Origin: Acidaminococcaceae bacterium
GTDB taxonomy: Bacteria > Bacillota > Negativicutes > Acidaminococcales > Acidaminococcaceae
Direction of reading: 5' to 3'
Length of the DNA stretch: 64,000 nucleotides
Assembly: GCA_022484685.1 (NCBI GenBank)
Contig: JAKVKY010000004.1
Coordinates: 1 to 64,000 of the forward strand
The notes below the pieces were generated by a model, which ran no database searches, had not been told where the DNA came from, and was given only the letters and a program-made list of their open reading frames with translations. Positions 43,012-51,589 of this stretch are shown piece by piece (position 1 is the first letter of the stretch; each line of letters opens with the position of its first letter). The translations under genes and the position numbers were made by a program.

Positions 43012-43025
43012 GCAGTAAGTACTTC

Positions 43026-43066
43026 GCAGCCGCAGCCGGAACGGTTATGCTTCCGACTGTGGCTGC
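43026..43066 (+). terminator. Probable terminator after Ydj-like operon
   Basis: Long interrupted stem GCAGCC...CGGAA / TTCCG...GGCTGC followed by a weak T-rich stretch. Confidence 0.65.
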
Positions 43067-43257
43067 AGGTTTTGTGGCGGTAGGCGGTCTTTCCGGGCCC
43101 GGGATTTCTTCCTGTACTTTTAAATTAAAAACGGTTGTTTAGAAAGCCCATCCTGTATTAAAAAAATTACAAGTATAGCATAATCTAAATAGTATAGTAT
43201 AATATGAATAAGAGAAGTCAAGAGCAACAGAAAAATAAAATACAGGGGGGAAGCATT

Positions 43258-44355
43258 ATGTTACGACACCAGGGGAGGCGTCTGACAGCGGCGGTCGTGA
43301 CCGCAGCACTACTGGCAGGTTTTGGGGCGGTGGGCATGGCCGCAGCAGCGGAAGTGCAGCCGGAGGAACAGGAAGATCCTCCAACGGCGGTGGTGGAGAA
43401 AAATGTGCACGGCTTTACCGTGGACGGTAGTTTCCGTTATCTGTACGGGCAGGGACATTTTGAAGGGGAAAGTTTAGCGCGTACAGCGGGCGGGAAATAT
43501 GCCATGACTCCTTTCAAGGAAATGATGATCATGCAGACCCTGCGGACGCGGCTCTATGCCAACTATCATTTTGATAAGAACTGGAAATTTATCACCGGTG
43601 TGGAAGACAACCGGGTGTTAAACGACCAGTCCTTGACGGATACGGCGCATATTTTCCGGTTCTTTGCCGAAGGCACGTATCCCCATGCCAAATACCGGGC
43701 GGGGCGCTTTGGCTACAAGGTGGAAGACGGTAATACCCTGGATACCACCGTGGATGGCGTCCGGGTCGGTTTTGGTCCGGAGGAAAAACGGGCTTCTGTT
43801 TTCTGGGGCCGGCTGGGTTCCAGCTTTAACCGCCGGGAAGGCGTGATCGTGGATGCGTACCGGGAATGGGAAAAATGGTACGCCACCGCCAGCTATTTTA
43901 ATTTCCGCAATCATGCTCACGATGCGGGGAGCTGGGATAAGCAGGAAGTTTTTTCCGAAAGCCTGAACTATAAATTTACCCCGGATATTTCTACCGGCAT
44001 CGAATTTTTGCAGGCTAACGGCAGCGACCGGAACGAGGATGTGGGCCACGACCATGGTTTTGTCTGGGCCCTGCGTTATAAAAATTATGATTATCACAAA
44101 CCCGGCACCTACAGGATCCAGCTGCGCTACTATCGGGAACCTGCCGCTGCCGTTATTACCCATACCATGAACGCCTGGCCCGGCTATTTCCGCCACATGG
44201 GTTTTGAAGGCGCCGGCGCCAGCTTCGAGTACGTGCTTTTTAAGGGCGGACTTTTGACGGTAGAAGGTTATGATCTGTGCAATTACCGGGACCAGCAGTA
44301 TCTGAGCGACTTCCGGCAAAAAGTTTTAGGCGCGACGCTGACCCTGGGATTTTAA
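43258..44355 (+). CDS. Outer-membrane porin-like beta-barrel protein
   Basis: 365 residues from ATG 43258 (GGGGGG upstream). A signal peptide ends near MAAAAE (about 30). The rest is beta-barrel with alternating residues and many Tyr, Arg and Gly, e.g. FTVDGSFRYLYGQGHF and LRTRLYANYHFDKNWKF. It ends in Phe (LGATLTLGF), the outer-membrane insertion signature. Unlike the OmpM gene it has no SLH domain. A TATAAT box (about 43196-43201) shows its own promoter after the YdjI-like gene. The sensor gene starts 53 bases later, so they may share a transcript. Confidence 0.85.
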   Translation: MLRHQGRRLTAAVVTAALLAGFGAVGMAAAAEVQPEEQEDPPTAVVEKNVHGFTVDGSFRYLYGQGHFEGESLARTAGGKYAMTPFKEMMIMQTLRTRLYANYHFDKNWKFITGVEDNRVLNDQSLTDTAHIFRFFAEGTYPHAKYRAGRFGYKVEDGNTLDTTVDGVRVGFGPEEKRASVFWGRLGSSFNRREGVIVDAYREWEKWYATASYFNFRNHAHDAGSWDKQEVFSESLNYKFTPDISTGIEFLQANGSDRNEDVGHDHGFVWALRYKNYDYHKPGTYRIQLRYYREPAAAVITHTMNAWPGYFRHMGFEGAGASFEYVLFKGGLLTVEGYDLCNYRDQQYLSDFRQKVLGATLTLGF

Positions 44356-44408
44356 AGAAGAACACCGGATTTTTTCCGGAGCTGGCAGCAGTTAGGGGGG
44401 AGCAAGTC

Positions 44409-47400
44409 ATGGGGACGATAGAGACGCTGGCCCTGCAGTGTGAAAAATGCGGCGGCGCCATGTATGCCGACCAAAAAACTGCCAGTTACCACTGTCCTTA
44501 CTGCGGCAGCTCCGTGCCCTGGAGTGACGAAAATTATTACCGGGCGCTGCCGGTGGGTTTCCGGCATCAACCGGTCCAAGTTATCGACGGCCTGTTAAAG
44601 CTGGGCCATGTGGAAATCGCCCGGCCGCTGCCGCAAGTTTTTCCGCAGCTGCTGAGTAAGGAATACCGGCTGCTGAGCGTGGCAGAAAAATTAGCTTTGT
44701 GGGATACGACGACCGCTCAGGCTTTTGCCGGCGCCTTTACCCTGAAATTTAACTGTCCGGCGTGCGGCGCTGCGGTTACGGGAGATTCTACCCAGAATAT
44801 TTTTACCTGTCCCGCCTGCGGTAATAAGTTCGGCCTGGCCGAAGCTCTCAAGCCGGGGGCGTATAAAAAGGAATACGTGATGGGCGTAGGCGCGGAAAGC
44901 GTTCCCGCCCGGGCTATCCCTTTCAGGATCACGCCGGGAGAAGCGCAAAGTGCCGCCCGGGAACTGGTGCATACGTACCCGGATATTTTGGGCGGGCAGG
45001 ATTTGGAAGCAAGGATTGCCCAAGATATGACGGCGGTGTACCTGCCTTTTTCCCTGGCCGATTTGAGTTTAAAGGTAAATGTGGACAGTAACCGGGGCGC
45101 CTTTATGACCTATCAGGAAATTCTGGACTGGGCCTGCCCGGAGACGACATTGTATGATGTGCGGCTTTTAGATTATCTGGATCCCTGGGATTTTAGCCAG
45201 GTGACAGCTTTTGATCCGGCTTTTGCGGAAGGCGTCTTTAAGGTGGCGGCTACCGCCCATAATGTTTCCCGGCCGGAGGTTATGGATTATGTACTGGCGG
45301 GCCGCATCCCGCAAACCCTGCAGGAAACTTTTAAATTAACGAAGACAGAAATTACGGCTTGTGCCCGGGATTTCCGGCAGCATAAATCCGGTTCGCTCCT
45401 GCTGCCCGTCTATTTTGTAGATAATGATTCCGGGAACAGGGACCAGGATAAACAGGTACGCCTGGCGGTTAACGGCCAGACCGGCAAAGCTGCGGCGGTG
45501 GTCTTGCAGAACGCAGCCGGCAAGTCTTCCTTGCTGGGAGACGTGGCCGGTGCTTTGCTGCGCCGCTCTGATACCGAAGTTTATCGTACCGTGACGCCTA
45601 AAAATCACCAGCGCCTGTCCGCGGAAAGTACCATCCGCATGGCACCGGTACCGGTACGCAAGATAAAAGCACCGTTCCTGCATCAGGTGCTGCCTTTAGA
45701 ACAGGCTGTGCAAAAACACGGCTTAGCCAAACTGTGGGGCCTGCTGCAAAGTTGTTTGCTCATCGTGCTGCTGACCCTGGTTAATCTTTGGCTGCCGGCC
45801 CAGACTTTAGGCGCGCCGGCACCGCTCCTTTATTATGACAACGTACGGGGAGACAGTTATGCTGACGTGATCAAGGAAACGGTGACCCTGCCGCTGACGC
45901 TGCAGCCGCGCAGCTCCCGCTTTATCAGTACCCTGACGCAGGATGCCTTTGGGATTGAAGCTTTTGGCCCTCAGGCCCTGATACTGAAGCAGGATAATGA
46001 TTATTTCTGGTATCCTCAGTATCAGGCTACGGTAGCTTTGGCTGTCCGGGAAGATATCGGCGCCATTACCGGCTGGGAAGATGTGCTGAAAAGTAATAAC
46101 AGGGTGGCGCTTACGGAAAGGCAGCCCTTTTTTGCCTACCTGCTCATGGGCCTGACCTACGGTTTGTCCGGGACCTGGGATACCGGCGCCGCCATGGACT
46201 ATCTGCAGAAGTTACAGCAGGAAGGGCGGCTGGACATAGACAGCCGTTATGGTAATAGGTCCATTTTAGGACCGGGGCGGCATCAGGCTCAGGCGCCTAT
46301 CCGGATCATGTTTGACTATGAGATCGCCCAGTTAAACCAGGCGGACGGGCATTATAAAATCGTCATCCCCAGGGAAGGAACCTTAACTTTTACCAAAGGT
46401 TTGCTGACCAAGAAACCTTTATATTTTAATAACCATAAACTAGCTGCCAGTCTGGTAGCACATGGTTTTAGGCCGGTGCCCGCCCTGCAGGCTCTGCTTC
46501 CGGACCAGGTCAGTCCCCTGTACCCGAAAGACAGCGCTTACCATGTGGCTTCCAACATTACGGATCCGGAAGAATTCCATAATATTGCCGACAATCTCAA
46601 CGCCCAGGTCCGGCGTCAGGTGTACGGCCTGCGCCTTTTTGCCACGGCGGACGGTTTTGAACACTATTTTTCCTATTACGTTTTGTTAGCCGTGACCGTA
46701 CTGCTTTTCTCGGCGTTTATTCCCAACATCCTGCAGCCCGGCGTGCGCCACGGGCTCATGGGTTTGTGCCTGACCATCGTCCTGCTCATCGTCATCCGCG
46801 TCATGAAGCTGGGCTTTAGCTCTGATTACGAGCATTTAGTCCGCTGGTGCTGGTACGCTTATTATTTAGGCTTCGACCTGTTGGGCTTATTCCTGCTGTG
46901 GATCGCCTGGGACATGGATAAACCGGCGGAAGTTTACCGGCCGCCCCGGTGGTGGTACGGTCTGGCCGTCCTGGCCGGTCTGGTGCAGCTGTTTGTTTTC
47001 ACCAACGACTACCACCAGCTGATCTGGCAGTTCCAGCCGGGGTTCGTGGACAGTAACGATATTTATACTTCCAGCTGGCTGCTCTACGCGATTAGTATTT
47101 TCTATCTGGCCATGATGGCGGCGGCCACCGGTCTTTTAATCTATAAGGCTTTACGCAATACTTTTTTCCGTACCAAAGTGATTCTGCCGGTAACTGTACT
47201 TTTAGGTTATTTCTTTTACATGTATGGTTACAACAGATGGCTGTTTTTCCAACAGACGGAACTTATTTTTACCACCTGTCTCGTCCTGGACCTGTTTGCC
47301 TTGTGCGGCGCGCTCACCGGTCTCTTTACGGTGAATAAGAACTATGTGGGTATTTTTAAGGCCGCTTCCCTGGGCATGCAGATTGCAGATGCGGATGGTA

Positions 47401-48188
47401 AGATTGTGTATGCTTCCGGCAAGGTGGCGCCTGCCGGTCCTGATGTGGTCATCCACCGGCAGGAAATTACCGCCGGCCAGGTCATCTGGTATGAGGACGT
47501 GAAAGAACTGAATGAGCTGAAGCGCCGGCTCCGGCTGACCACGGAGGCTCTGCAGCGTTCCCAGATGCTGCTGGCCCGGGAAGGCCAGATTCGCGGTTCG
47601 TACCTGGAACTGCGCATGCGCAACCAGCTATATGACGAACTGGAACGGATTTTGGCTACCAAAAATAAAGATATCCTCAGCGACCTGCACGCCTTAAAAG
47701 ATACGGCCATCTCGCCGGAGCTAAGAAGGGCGTCGGTGTGTCACTTAAATATCCTGGCCTGCTTTTTAAAGAAAAAATGCGTCATGCTGCTGCACGGCAA
47801 AACCGGTAATATGGTGGACACCGCTTATCTGACCAACGCCCTGACGGAATCCTGCCGCTATGCCACTCAGGCCGGACTGGGCACCGCCCTGAAGACGGCG
47901 GTAATTTCCCAGACCTGTGGCAGCCTGCGGGCCATGTTCCTGTACGATGTTTTTGAAGAAATCCTGGAAACGGCTGTAAGCCGACAGGCGGAAAATTTGT
48001 TGGTACAACTGACGGAACAGCCGGATAAAACCATGAACTTAAGTTGTTATGTGGACGGGGACCGGGAAAAATTACTGGCCGCCTTGCAGGATCTGGCCGC
48101 CGGCACCCTGGCGGTGCTGAATAAAGCCGGCGCCCGTATCCAGGTCAAAGATCTGGATGACGCGGTTTCCCTGACGGTAAGCGTGTAA
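44409..48188 (+). CDS. YdjG-type zinc-ribbon/seven-helix sensor fusion protein
   Basis: 1259 residues from ATG 44409 (strong GGGGGG upstream). Order: zinc ribbon 1 (C11, C14, C29, C32); zinc ribbon 2 (C116, C119, C134, C137); a soluble region to about 420 that parallels the YdjG-like protein at 36899 (IPFRITPGEAQSAAREL, VYLPFSLADLSLKV, LPVYFVDN, VNGQTGKAAAVV); a membrane helix (about 443-463); an extracytoplasmic domain (about 470-745); seven helices (about 757-975) with NDYHQLIWQF, as in HisKA_7TM sensors; a PAS-like stretch; a coiled coil; and a kinase-like C-terminus. No ATP-binding N, G1 or G2 motifs are seen, so it is probably not a working kinase alone. A kinase and response regulator follow. 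I know of no described protein with this layout. Confidence 0.75.
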   Translation: MGTIETLALQCEKCGGAMYADQKTASYHCPYCGSSVPWSDENYYRALPVGFRHQPVQVIDGLLKLGHVEIARPLPQVFPQLLSKEYRLLSVAEKLALWDTTTAQAFAGAFTLKFNCPACGAAVTGDSTQNIFTCPACGNKFGLAEALKPGAYKKEYVMGVGAESVPARAIPFRITPGEAQSAARELVHTYPDILGGQDLEARIAQDMTAVYLPFSLADLSLKVNVDSNRGAFMTYQEILDWACPETTLYDVRLLDYLDPWDFSQVTAFDPAFAEGVFKVAATAHNVSRPEVMDYVLAGRIPQTLQETFKLTKTEITACARDFRQHKSGSLLLPVYFVDNDSGNRDQDKQVRLAVNGQTGKAAAVVLQNAAGKSSLLGDVAGALLRRSDTEVYRTVTPKNHQRLSAESTIRMAPVPVRKIKAPFLHQVLPLEQAVQKHGLAKLWGLLQSCLLIVLLTLVNLWLPAQTLGAPAPLLYYDNVRGDSYADVIKETVTLPLTLQPRSSRFISTLTQDAFGIEAFGPQALILKQDNDYFWYPQYQATVALAVREDIGAITGWEDVLKSNNRVALTERQPFFAYLLMGLTYGLSGTWDTGAAMDYLQKLQQEGRLDIDSRYGNRSILGPGRHQAQAPIRIMFDYEIAQLNQADGHYKIVIPREGTLTFTKGLLTKKPLYFNNHKLAASLVAHGFRPVPALQALLPDQVSPLYPKDSAYHVASNITDPEEFHNIADNLNAQVRRQVYGLRLFATADGFEHYFSYYVLLAVTVLLFSAFIPNILQPGVRHGLMGLCLTIVLLIVIRVMKLGFSSDYEHLVRWCWYAYYLGFDLLGLFLLWIAWDMDKPAEVYRPPRWWYGLAVLAGLVQLFVFTNDYHQLIWQFQPGFVDSNDIYTSSWLLYAISIFYLAMMAAATGLLIYKALRNTFFRTKVILPVTVLLGYFFYMYGYNRWLFFQQTELIFTTCLVLDLFALCGALTGLFTVNKNYVGIFKAASLGMQIADADGKIVYASGKVAPAGPDVVIHRQEITAGQVIWYEDVKELNELKRRLRLTTEALQRSQMLLAREGQIRGSYLELRMRNQLYDELERILATKNKDILSDLHALKDTAISPELRRASVCHLNILACFLKKKCVMLLHGKTGNMVDTAYLTNALTESCRYATQAGLGTALKTAVISQTCGSLRAMFLYDVFEEILETAVSRQAENLLVQLTEQPDKTMNLSCYVDGDREKLLAALQDLAAGTLAVLNKAGARIQVKDLDDAVSLTVSV

Positions 48189-48256
48189 AGTTTTTCTCGC
48201 GGTTTTTGGTTAGCCGTAACGCCGGTTAAGTTTGGCTTAAGAAAGGAGGAAGCAAG

Positions 48257-49669
48257 ATGCTGGGTTTGTATAAGCTGGGTAATCTGGCCCAGGTTGCTTT
48301 TATTGTCCTGGCTCTGGCCACCTTATTCCTCCACTGCTGTTTTTACCAGACAGCTTTGCCTTTGCGCCACCGTGATCCCTACCGGCATAAGTTCCTGGAA
48401 CTTTCCATCATGCTGCTGACCTTCGCCCTGTGTATGACCGTAAGCGCGCCCGTTAACCAGCTGGTTTTTGCCATGCCCGCCGCTACGAAATATGCGGAGC
48501 TGCGCTATATCGCCGGCGCTATTACCATAGTTCAGGCCTTGAGCTGGTACCACCGGCATGTGGGCGCGGAGCTGATCCTGCCCGCCGGCATTTTAATGCT
48601 GCCTGCCTGCGACGGGTTATCCCCCTGGAATTTGCTGGCAGCCATGGTGCTGTTAGCCGCCCGCAGTATCTACGGTATCCCCCGGGCCCGGGAACGCCTG
48701 CGCCACGAAGTGAGCAACGACAGTATTCATGAGGCTCTTAATACTCTGCCCACCGGCATCATGTTTGCCGACGGCAACGGCAGCATCATTTTAACCAATA
48801 CCCGGATGCTGGCGTTGATGCAGCGCTATTCCGGCAAACAGTTCCGCAATGCCAACACTTTGTGGCAGCAGCTGGAAAAGATTCGTTTTCCTTTGCTGCA
48901 GAAGCGGTGGGTGGGCGAGAAAATGTTGTTCCGGGTGCAGAACGGCCCCAGCTATCTGGCGGCCCGGCAAAAGATCAAGGCAGGGATGGACACGTATCAG
49001 CAGCTGACCATCACGGATGTGACGGACGAGGACCGCAGCGCCTTAAAACTGGAAGCGCAGTTAGAAACTTTACGGGCCGGCAGCAAGCAGCTGCGCGCAA
49101 CCCTGGACAACCTGGAAGCTTTGCAAAAACAGCAGACCCTGGCGGAAGTTACCAGCCAGATTCATGATCTGTTAGGCCAGCGTATCACCATCCTGCAGCA
49201 GCTTTTGAATAACCAGGATGCGCATAATTATGAGGATATGATCCCGCTGATGCAGAATGTGATGCAGGATCTGCGCAACGATGTGCGGGAAGACGCCCAT
49301 GTGACCCTGGAAAATATTGTGGCCACTTATGCCGCCATCGGGGTGACCATTACCCTGGCCGGCGAGCTGCCGGCGGAAAGAGAGATGGCGCAGGCTTTTG
49401 TCAGCATCATCCGGGAAGCGGCCACCAATTCGGTGCGGCACAGTCATGCGGACCTGATCCAGATCGTCATGACCCGGCAAAAAGGCAGACAGTATCTGCA
49501 GACCACGGATAACGGCATCGCCCCGGCGGGGGAGGTGCATTTTAGCACAGGACTGAACGGCATCCAACACCGTATCGAAAGATTAGGCGGCACCTTGACG
49601 GTGCAGGCCAAACCCAGATTTACCCTGCTTATAGAAGTTCCTGTACCCCGGACCGGGACCCAGGCATAG
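48257..49669 (+). CDS. NarL-type sensor histidine kinase
   Basis: 470 residues. Six or so N-terminal helices (about 10-150) are followed by a PAS-like domain (about 160-265) and a dimerisation helix with the HDLLGQR motif (His303). The ATPase domain has IIREAATNSVRHSHAD and DNGIAPAGEVHFSTGLNGIQHRIERLGGTL. Strong AAGGAGG precedes the ATG. It sits 68 bases after the sensor fusion gene and 59 before the response regulator, so it is the likely kinase of a three-part system. It has no large extracytoplasmic domain of its own. Confidence 0.88.
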   Translation: MLGLYKLGNLAQVAFIVLALATLFLHCCFYQTALPLRHRDPYRHKFLELSIMLLTFALCMTVSAPVNQLVFAMPAATKYAELRYIAGAITIVQALSWYHRHVGAELILPAGILMLPACDGLSPWNLLAAMVLLAARSIYGIPRARERLRHEVSNDSIHEALNTLPTGIMFADGNGSIILTNTRMLALMQRYSGKQFRNANTLWQQLEKIRFPLLQKRWVGEKMLFRVQNGPSYLAARQKIKAGMDTYQQLTITDVTDEDRSALKLEAQLETLRAGSKQLRATLDNLEALQKQQTLAEVTSQIHDLLGQRITILQQLLNNQDAHNYEDMIPLMQNVMQDLRNDVREDAHVTLENIVATYAAIGVTITLAGELPAEREMAQAFVSIIREAATNSVRHSHADLIQIVMTRQKGRQYLQTTDNGIAPAGEVHFSTGLNGIQHRIERLGGTLTVQAKPRFTLLIEVPVPRTGTQA

Positions 49670-49728
49670 CACCCGGTGCCGGAAAATTTGCAAAGGAGGC
49701 AGCGGCTGACGGCAAAGCTGCGCACACA

Positions 49729-50349
49729 ATGGTTAGACTTTTAATCGTGGACGACCAGAAGATACTTTTAGATGCCCTGACCAATGCTTTAAGCAAAGAA
49801 AAGGAAATTACTATCGTAGGCAGCCTGACGGTAGCCGACGTGGCGGACGTGGCCTGCGCCCGTTTGCGTCCCAACCTGGTCCTGATGGATATTTGCACGG
49901 AAGGAAAAGTCAGCGGCATCTTTGCCGCCGACCGCATCAAAAAAAAATATCCGGACATCAAGGTCATGCTGATGACCGGATTTCCGGAACTGAGTTTTAT
50001 CAAACGCGCCAAGGAAGTGGGCGTGGATAGTTTTATTTATAAAAATAGTTCGATGGCAGAATTTGTACAGTGTATCTTTGCCACCATGGCCGGGAAGGGC
50101 ACTTTCCCGGAAGCGGACACCAGCCACGGTTTTGGCGACGGGGAATGTCCTTTGACGCCCCGGGAGCTGGAAATCCTGCGGCTGTTCTGCAGCAACCATT
50201 CCCGCAAGGAGATGGCCGAAGCTTTGCATATTACTACCAGCACTATTAACTATCATATCAATAATATGCTGACGAAAACCGGCTATAAGAATCTGATGAG
50301 CCTGGCCATGGAAGCTACGAATAAAGGCTATATCAAAGCCGGCATCTGA
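49729..50349 (+). CDS. NarL/LuxR-type response regulator
   Basis: 206 residues. The receiver domain starts MVRLLIVDDQKI, with phospho-acceptor Asp54 (NLVLMDICTEG) and Lys near SFIYKNSS. The C-terminal LuxR helix-turn-helix (about 140-200) has LTPRELEILRLFCSNHSRKEMAEALHITTSTINYHINNM. It should be phosphorylated by the kinase upstream; targets are unknown, but the porin and Ydj-like operon are the obvious candidates. The ribosome site AAAGGAGG is about 30 bases before the ATG, and a GCAGC/GCTGC hairpin lies between them. Confidence 0.9.
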   Translation: MVRLLIVDDQKILLDALTNALSKEKEITIVGSLTVADVADVACARLRPNLVLMDICTEGKVSGIFAADRIKKKYPDIKVMLMTGFPELSFIKRAKEVGVDSFIYKNSSMAEFVQCIFATMAGKGTFPEADTSHGFGDGECPLTPRELEILRLFCSNHSRKEMAEALHITTSTINYHINNMLTKTGYKNLMSLAMEATNKGYIKAGI

Positions 50350-50353
50350 GATT

Positions 50354-51586
50354 TTATTTGGCTGCGAAGGTAAACTTGCGGCCCGGCGTAATTTTTTTCA
50401 ACAGCGGCAGCCCCTTAGGTAAAACCTGGGCTACCAGGTTGGTACGCGGGTCGGGATTTTGGGGGCCGGTTAAAATCTGCAGTTCCCCCATGTAGCGTAA
50501 ATATCTTTTGTTGTCCAGGGTGACGGCGCCGGCAGGTTTGGGCAGCGCCGTGGTTGCATCCGGTTCTACCACCAGGCCGCCTAAAAGACTGCGGCTTTCC
50601 TGGGTGCGGAGCGCATCCTGGGCCACGTCCAGCCGGGCGGTAAAAGTCTGCCGCAAAAATTTTTGCAGCTTGGTGTTCCTGGTTATAATTTGTACCGGCA
50701 CAGAAATTACAGCGCCGTCCGTGGTGGACGCGGCTAAATTTTGGGCGCCGGTTAAATTTTGGATTACCGTTTTTTGCGCGTCAGTTAAATTTTGCGTGAG
50801 GATTTTTTGAGCGCCGTCCTTCGGGGCGGCGTTCATTTTTTGTGGGGCGCGGGAAATTTCCTTAGCCGTAAATTTTTGCGCCACCGCCACCAGCGCTTGC
50901 AATTCTTCCAAGTCGGGCGCGTCGTCGCCGATGAAAATACTGTCGGCGCCGAGCCTGGCTAAGGATGCCGCCGCTTTAGCAACCGTCAGTTCCCGGTGCT
51001 TTTCCAAAGTGGGCAGTCCGGCAAAGAGAGGACCGCGCCTGCCGGTACGGCTGGCTACAAAAGCGCCCACGCTTACACCCTGGTCGTGTAAAAATTGGGT
51101 CTGCTGCTGAAAATATTTAACGCTCAGTCCCGTATGTGTCCGGGGATAAAAATTATGCAGGGCGTCCAGGTTGGCAAAATTAGCGCCGGCGCTGCGCAGT
51201 TCCTGTAAAAAATCCGGCGTCAGGGTGCTGGCGTTCAGCTGCACCCGCATTTTTTGGCTAAAAGCTGCCAGTTCCCGGGGCGTAAAACCGGCATCGCCCC
51301 GCAGGGTGGTGATACCGATTTTTTGCAGCGCGGCCGCGGTCAGTGCCGGCAGCGCCATAAGTTTTTGTGTGGCCGGGGACACATCGGCGCACACGTCCAG
51401 CTGCAGCTTGCGGGCGGCGCCTAAAAGTTCCGTCAGCTCCTGCCGGAAGACGGTGGTATCCGTCTCCGGAATTTGCAGGGACGTAAAGACACGGCTGATG
51501 CCTAAGGCCGCCGCCGTTTGTAACAGTGCTAAATTTTGGGAAGCGCTGCGGTTAAGGCCGCAGTACAAACTGATACCCGTGCGCAT
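50354..51586 (-). CDS. mupG: MupG-like 6-phospho-N-acetylmuramidase (DUF871)
   Basis: 410 residues. The N-terminal TIM barrel (GISLYCGLN, VFTSLQIPE, DVCADVSP, TLRGDAGF, NFYPRTHTGLS, FVASRTGRRGPLF) and C-terminal beta domain match MupG/DUF871. MupG splits MurNAc-6P-GlcNAc from cell-wall turnover. Context supports this: the PTS transporter and murQ lie upstream on the same strand. Between the domains is an unusual insert rich in Ala, Gln and Thr with a repeated QNLT(D/G)AQ (about 255-295). Downstream it converges on the response regulator gene. Confidence 0.88.
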   Translation of the reverse strand: MRTGISLYCGLNRSASQNLALLQTAAALGISRVFTSLQIPETDTTVFRQELTELLGAARKLQLDVCADVSPATQKLMALPALTAAALQKIGITTLRGDAGFTPRELAAFSQKMRVQLNASTLTPDFLQELRSAGANFANLDALHNFYPRTHTGLSVKYFQQQTQFLHDQGVSVGAFVASRTGRRGPLFAGLPTLEKHRELTVAKAAASLARLGADSIFIGDDAPDLEELQALVAVAQKFTAKEISRAPQKMNAAPKDGAQKILTQNLTDAQKTVIQNLTGAQNLAASTTDGAVISVPVQIITRNTKLQKFLRQTFTARLDVAQDALRTQESRSLLGGLVVEPDATTALPKPAGAVTLDNKRYLRYMGELQILTGPQNPDPRTNLVAQVLPKGLPLLKKITPGRKFTFAAK

Positions 51587-51589
51587 GGT

